Of a DNA stretch of 64,000 nucleotides, positions 61,343 through 64,000 are shown in pieces (the stretch's first letter is position 1; every line of letters begins with the position of its first letter). Below the pieces are notes generated by a model. The model saw nothing but the letters and a program-made list of their open reading frames with translations. It made no database searches and had not been told where the DNA came from. The position numbers and the translations under genes are program-made. The stretch is from Paenibacillus auburnensis (GTDB lineage Bacteria > Bacillota > Bacilli > Paenibacillales > Paenibacillaceae), in NCBI RefSeq assembly GCF_927798115.1, contig NZ_CAKMMG010000001.1, positions 1,674,001 through 1,738,000 of the forward strand. The letters are read 5' to 3'.

Positions 61343-62287
61343 ATGAAAAAAGTGGGTAAAGCAATATCAGCGCTCCTGCTGGCAACCTTACTGCTGTCTG
61401 CTTGCAGCGGCGGGAACAACGGGGACACTACAGGGAGCAGTGTAACGCCATCAGCTACCGCTACCCAGGAAGCCTCAGCAGCACCAGCTGACCAGGATAA
61501 GAGCCCTGCAGCACCAAGTCCTTCACCTTCACCTTCTCCGACCTCTGAAGGCACCGGAGGAAATGAAACAGCAGCAACAACAGCTACTTCCGGAACAGGC
61601 GCAACAGCCCAGCCCAGTGAAGAACCGGCTGCAGCAGAAGTCCCGCTGCTGTACCATATGAACAAAAATTACGACATTGTCCCAAATGAAGAAGGTACGA
61701 ATAAAAAAGTGGTTCTGCTTACCTTTGATGACGGTCCTAAGGAAGCGGATATGATTAATTCACTGATCGACACGCTGGATAAACATCAGGCGAAGGCAAT
61801 CTTTTTCGTGAACGGCTACCGGGTGAAGGAACATCCAGAACTGCTAAAGCTGATCCACGACCGCGGCGGCATTCTAGGCAATCACAGCTGGGATCACATT
61901 GTTCTGAAAGATAAATCGTACAACGAAGTAAAGAAACAGATTGAGAATGTGCAGACTATCGTGAAGGAGGTTACCGGTGAATCCCCGGTATTCTTCCGTC
62001 CGCCGCACGGTGCAGGCGGGGATGTCGGTAAAAAGGTAGCTGCGGAGAACGGCCTGCTTTATATGACCTGGTCTGTCGGATCGCTGGATTGGGAAATGAA
62101 AGAAAAGGAACAGGGAAAAACCGATACACTGATCAAAAATGTGACAGATCAGCTCCATTCCGGCAGCAATATACTGATGCATGAGCTACCATGGACTGTG
62201 GAGGCCCTTGATAAGCTGCTTACCACACTGGAAGGTAAAGGATACAGCTTTGTCGACCCGCGAAGCATTGAGCTGAAGATGCGCTAA
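61343..62287 (+). CDS. Polysaccharide deacetylase lipoprotein
   Basis: 314 residues from the ATG at 61343; the in-frame ATG at 61288 would put a charged region before the signal peptide. KKVGKAISALLLATLLLSAC has a lipobox ending in Cys21. A Thr/Ser/Ala/Pro-rich linker (about 25-95) follows, with PSPSPSPSPTSEG. The NodB domain (about 115-310) shows TFDDGPKEADM (catalytic Asp and metal Asp), HSWDH (metal His pair) and RPPHGAGG. Expected to deacetylate peptidoglycan or another glycan outside the membrane. Divergent from 60889 gene. Confidence 0.9.
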   Translation: MKKVGKAISALLLATLLLSACSGGNNGDTTGSSVTPSATATQEASAAPADQDKSPAAPSPSPSPSPTSEGTGGNETAATTATSGTGATAQPSEEPAAAEVPLLYHMNKNYDIVPNEEGTNKKVVLLTFDDGPKEADMINSLIDTLDKHQAKAIFFVNGYRVKEHPELLKLIHDRGGILGNHSWDHIVLKDKSYNEVKKQIENVQTIVKEVTGESPVFFRPPHGAGGDVGKKVAAENGLLYMTWSVGSLDWEMKEKEQGKTDTLIKNVTDQLHSGSNILMHELPWTVEALDKLLTTLEGKGYSFVDPRSIELKMR

Positions 62288-62311
62288 GCATAAAGTACTT
62301 ATAGCTGTTCC

Positions 62312-62354
62312 AAAAAAAGGGATCTCAGGCACTATTGCCCGGGATCCCTTTTTT
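62312..62354. terminator. Bidirectional terminator between convergent genes
   Basis: GGGATC...GGATCCC with inner CAGGCA/TGCCCG pairs, A tract on the left and six T on the right. Confidence 0.88.
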
Positions 62355-62438
62355 ACGTTTACATTAGTGTATGAACAGAACCCGATGAAAGGGAATACAC
62401 AATTCATCATGAGCTGTTTAAGCCTCATAGCTCCAAGT

Positions 62439-63281
62439 TTAGGCCCTGCTCTGTCCTTGACGTAACGTCAGGACATGAATTTCTGCAGGGCTGCGCCAGC
62501 GGATCGGGAGATGCGCCGTGCCGAAGCCGCGGCTGATCAGCAGCTTGGCATCGGCTCCTGTTCCGTCTTCCCGGGGAATGCTGTAATTACCGGCATTATA
62601 TGTACGGTAGAACGGATCGGTATGCATTTGCAGGCCAAACGGCAGAACAACCTGGCCGCCATGAGTATGCCCGGCAAGGACAAGGTCCGCAGGAACGGAG
62701 GACTGCTTCGAGAGCCACAGCGGGTCGTGCACGAGGATGATTCTGCAGTAAGGTACAGCAGATAAAGGAGCAAGCGGTAATGGGGCATACTTTCTCTTGC
62801 CCCCCTGCTTAGGGAAATCCACACCTGTCAGCAGCAGCTTCTGCCCATTCCGTTCGAGAAAGACGTTCTCATCCATAAGCAGTCTGGCTCCGCTGCCGCG
62901 GATAATATTATCTACCAGCGCAACCTTTGCCTTGTAGTCATGATTGCCATGAACGGCATATACAGGAGCAATCGAACACAGTAAGTTCATATTATCAGAA
63001 AGTCGGCTTAGCGAATTCCCTTTCTCAGTGATATCGCCGCCCAGGAATACGGCATCGATCTCCCCGCCCAGGGACGCCTGTAAGGCTTTGGGAAGCCGTC
63101 TACGGTGGATATCAGTAATAAACAAAATACGGAAGCCATCAAATCCTGGAGGCAAAGCATCCAGGACTATTTCCTCGGCAATAATTCTATGCCTGAAAGC
63201 GGCAGCTAACATTATTGATCCAAAAATGCAGAGCGCAAGAACAGCTGCTGCCGCTATAGCTGTCATCCAGGCGGTTACCAT
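62439..63281 (-). CDS. Calcineurin-like metallophosphoesterase (YkuE/YaeI type)
   Basis: 280 residues. N-terminal membrane anchor (AWMTAIAAAAVLALCIFGSI). Metal-binding motifs: FITDIHRRRL (DxH), FLGGDITEKGN (GDxxE), VHGNHDYKAK (GNHD) and LVLAGHTHGGQVVLP (HTHGGQ). B. subtilis YkuE and E. coli YaeI are the nearest named types; substrates of this class include phosphodiesters in the envelope. Start overlaps the 63275 gene by 7 nt. Confidence 0.88.
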   Translation of the reverse strand: MVTAWMTAIAAAAVLALCIFGSIMLAAAFRHRIIAEEIVLDALPPGFDGFRILFITDIHRRRLPKALQASLGGEIDAVFLGGDITEKGNSLSRLSDNMNLLCSIAPVYAVHGNHDYKAKVALVDNIIRGSGARLLMDENVFLERNGQKLLLTGVDFPKQGGKRKYAPLPLAPLSAVPYCRIILVHDPLWLSKQSSVPADLVLAGHTHGGQVVLPFGLQMHTDPFYRTYNAGNYSIPREDGTGADAKLLISRGFGTAHLPIRWRSPAEIHVLTLRQGQSRA

Positions 63282-63646
63282 AACGTCCTCAGCTCAGGTG
63301 CGCCTTCAATTCCCCACCATACAAGTGATGCAAGCAGCAGGACAAATATAAAATATAGCGAGTTGACGAATATTTTACTCAGGCGGATGCGTTCAGAAGG
63401 ATAGCTCTGGGAGCGGGAAGGCGTATCTTCCGGCTCCTGAGTTGTCTGGCGGTTTCCTGCAGGCTTCGGTGAAGCTGCTGCATATTTCGCTTTTCTGGAC
63501 AACGTTCCAGTCACCTGTACAGCCGGTTCATTCTGTGCAGTGGCTGATAGGGTTGTACTCATTGCTTTTTCCCTCTTGAGTTGAGGCTGGCCTTTGCCAT
63601 TATTTTGTTTGCGGCGGGATTTCACCCGGCTTAATTCCTCGCTCAT
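63275..63646 (-). CDS. Small membrane protein with basic cytosolic N-terminus
   Basis: 123 residues from the ATG at 63646, behind AGGAGGG; an in-frame start at 63718 would lie inside the upstream gene. About 90 polar residues (LSRVKSRRKQNNGKGQPQLK, rich in Lys, Gln, Ser and Pro) precede one membrane helix (SLYFIFVLLLASLVWWGIEG) near the C-terminus, so it is tail-anchored. ATGA overlap with the CPBP gene. Not recognised; likely acts with its neighbours. Confidence 0.7.
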   Translation of the reverse strand: MSEELSRVKSRRKQNNGKGQPQLKREKAMSTTLSATAQNEPAVQVTGTLSRKAKYAAASPKPAGNRQTTQEPEDTPSRSQSYPSERIRLSKIFVNSLYFIFVLLLASLVWWGIEGAPELRTLW

Positions 63647-64000
63647 GATTCCCTCCTGTAGCGGATCACTAGCCCTGAGAACAGATCGATCAGGAAATGA
63701 CATAATATCGGTGCCCACAGGGTTCCGGTATGAATGTAAATATATCCCAGGCCATAACTGCTAAGGAACACCCAGCCGGTGGGAATCCAATGGCGCAAAT
63801 AACGCACATGAATCACTGCAAACAGAATGCTTGTCCAGTAGGGCCCGAATGCGTACTGGATAGCTCCCCTGAACAACAGCTCCTCGCAAATGGCCACCAT
63901 GGCTGCGATGATGATGATGTGCCAGAGCGGCCTGCGGCCGAATAAAAGATCATTTATGCCTCCGTCATCCATGCTTTCTTCCGGTACGATATGGGTTAAC
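63643..64000 (-). CDS. CPBP-family intramembrane protease, C-terminal part (cut by the right edge)
   Basis: The frame is open to the window edge, so the N-terminus is missing. The visible 119 residues include the CPBP (Abi) motifs: AICEELLFRGAIQ (EExxxR), FAVIHVRYL (first His region) and LWAPILCHFLIDLFSGL (second His). This family of type II CAAX-like proteases is membrane-embedded and often linked to bacteriocin immunity or protein processing. ATGA overlap with the downstream gene. Confidence 0.85.
   Translation of the reverse strand, partial: LTHIVPEESMDDGGINDLLFGRRPLWHIIIIAAMVAICEELLFRGAIQYAFGPYWTSILFAVIHVRYLRHWIPTGWVFLSSYGLGYIYIHTGTLWAPILCHFLIDLFSGLVIRYRRES

Overview
The window is about 64 kb of a low-to-mid GC Firmicute chromosome, most probably a Paenibacillus. 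Grounds: sporulation genes (spoIVA, a spoVIF homologue, ypeB, yphF, ypjB), bacillithiol synthesis (bshA, bshB1), Bacillus-type TRAP (mtrB), strong AGGAGG ribosome binding sites with frequent TTG/GTG starts, and gene order parallel to the B. subtilis ypmB-dinG-pan-birA-cca-dapB-ypj-qcr-trp-aro-ndk-hep-mtrB-hbs-spoIVA-der-cmk-ypeB region. Almost everything is on the minus strand, so transcription runs from high to low coordinates; only a YitT-family gene, a polysaccharide deacetylase gene and a candidate small RNA are on the plus strand. I saw no tRNA, rRNA, insertion sequence, prophage or CRISPR array.

Layout from right to left in the direction of transcription. (a) 64.0-59 kb: a cut CPBP protease gene, a metallophosphoesterase, a divergent deacetylase lipoprotein, mecA and prsW. 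(b) 59-50 kb: ypeB (without sleB beside it), a PilZ gene, cmk-plsC, an S1-domain protein, der, plsY-gpsA. (c) 50.5-45.8 kb: spoVIF-like, a DUF2768 gene not obvious as an ORF, a 2Fe-2S ferredoxin, yphF, spoIVA, hbs, mtrB. (d) 45.8-40.2 kb: late menaquinone synthesis, hepS-menG-mqnP-ubiX-mqnA-hepT, with translational overlaps from menG to hepT. mqnA marks the futalosine route, which starts from chorismate. (e) 40-26.7 kb: ndk, cheR, then the aromatic supraoperon aroC-aroB-aroH / trpE-D-C-F-B-A-hisC-tyrA. It supplies chorismate and the aromatic amino acids; trpG is absent, as in B. subtilis, and aroA does not follow tyrA. (f) 26.5-21 kb: an AT-rich orphan gene, a candidate small RNA, an ECF sigma/anti-sigma pair, a histidine phosphatase, an unrecognised protein, a gamma-carbonic-anhydrase-like protein. 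(g) 21-15 kb: qcrABC (menaquinol:cytochrome c reductase) and ypjA/B/C/D. (h) 15-0.7 kb: dapB-mgsA-bshB1-bshA-cca-birA, panBCD behind a long terminator-bearing leader, a TPR gene, dinG, rex-mtaD, ypmB; then a possible gene remnant and a cut membrane-protein gene at the left edge.

The best regulatory signal is the trpE leader. It carries an array of (G/U)AG-type triplets at about 5-nt spacing just downstream of a good promoter, followed by an intrinsic terminator. With mtrB 10 kb away this forms a complete TRAP circuit within the window. The best unexplained signal is at 25961-26091: a perfect consensus promoter and a strong terminator with no ORF between them, predicting a transcript of about 95 nt with a pyrimidine-rich loop. 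Starts were chosen from Shine-Dalgarno spacing and family length; several (panD, spoIVA, cmk, gpsA, ypmB) are TTG.
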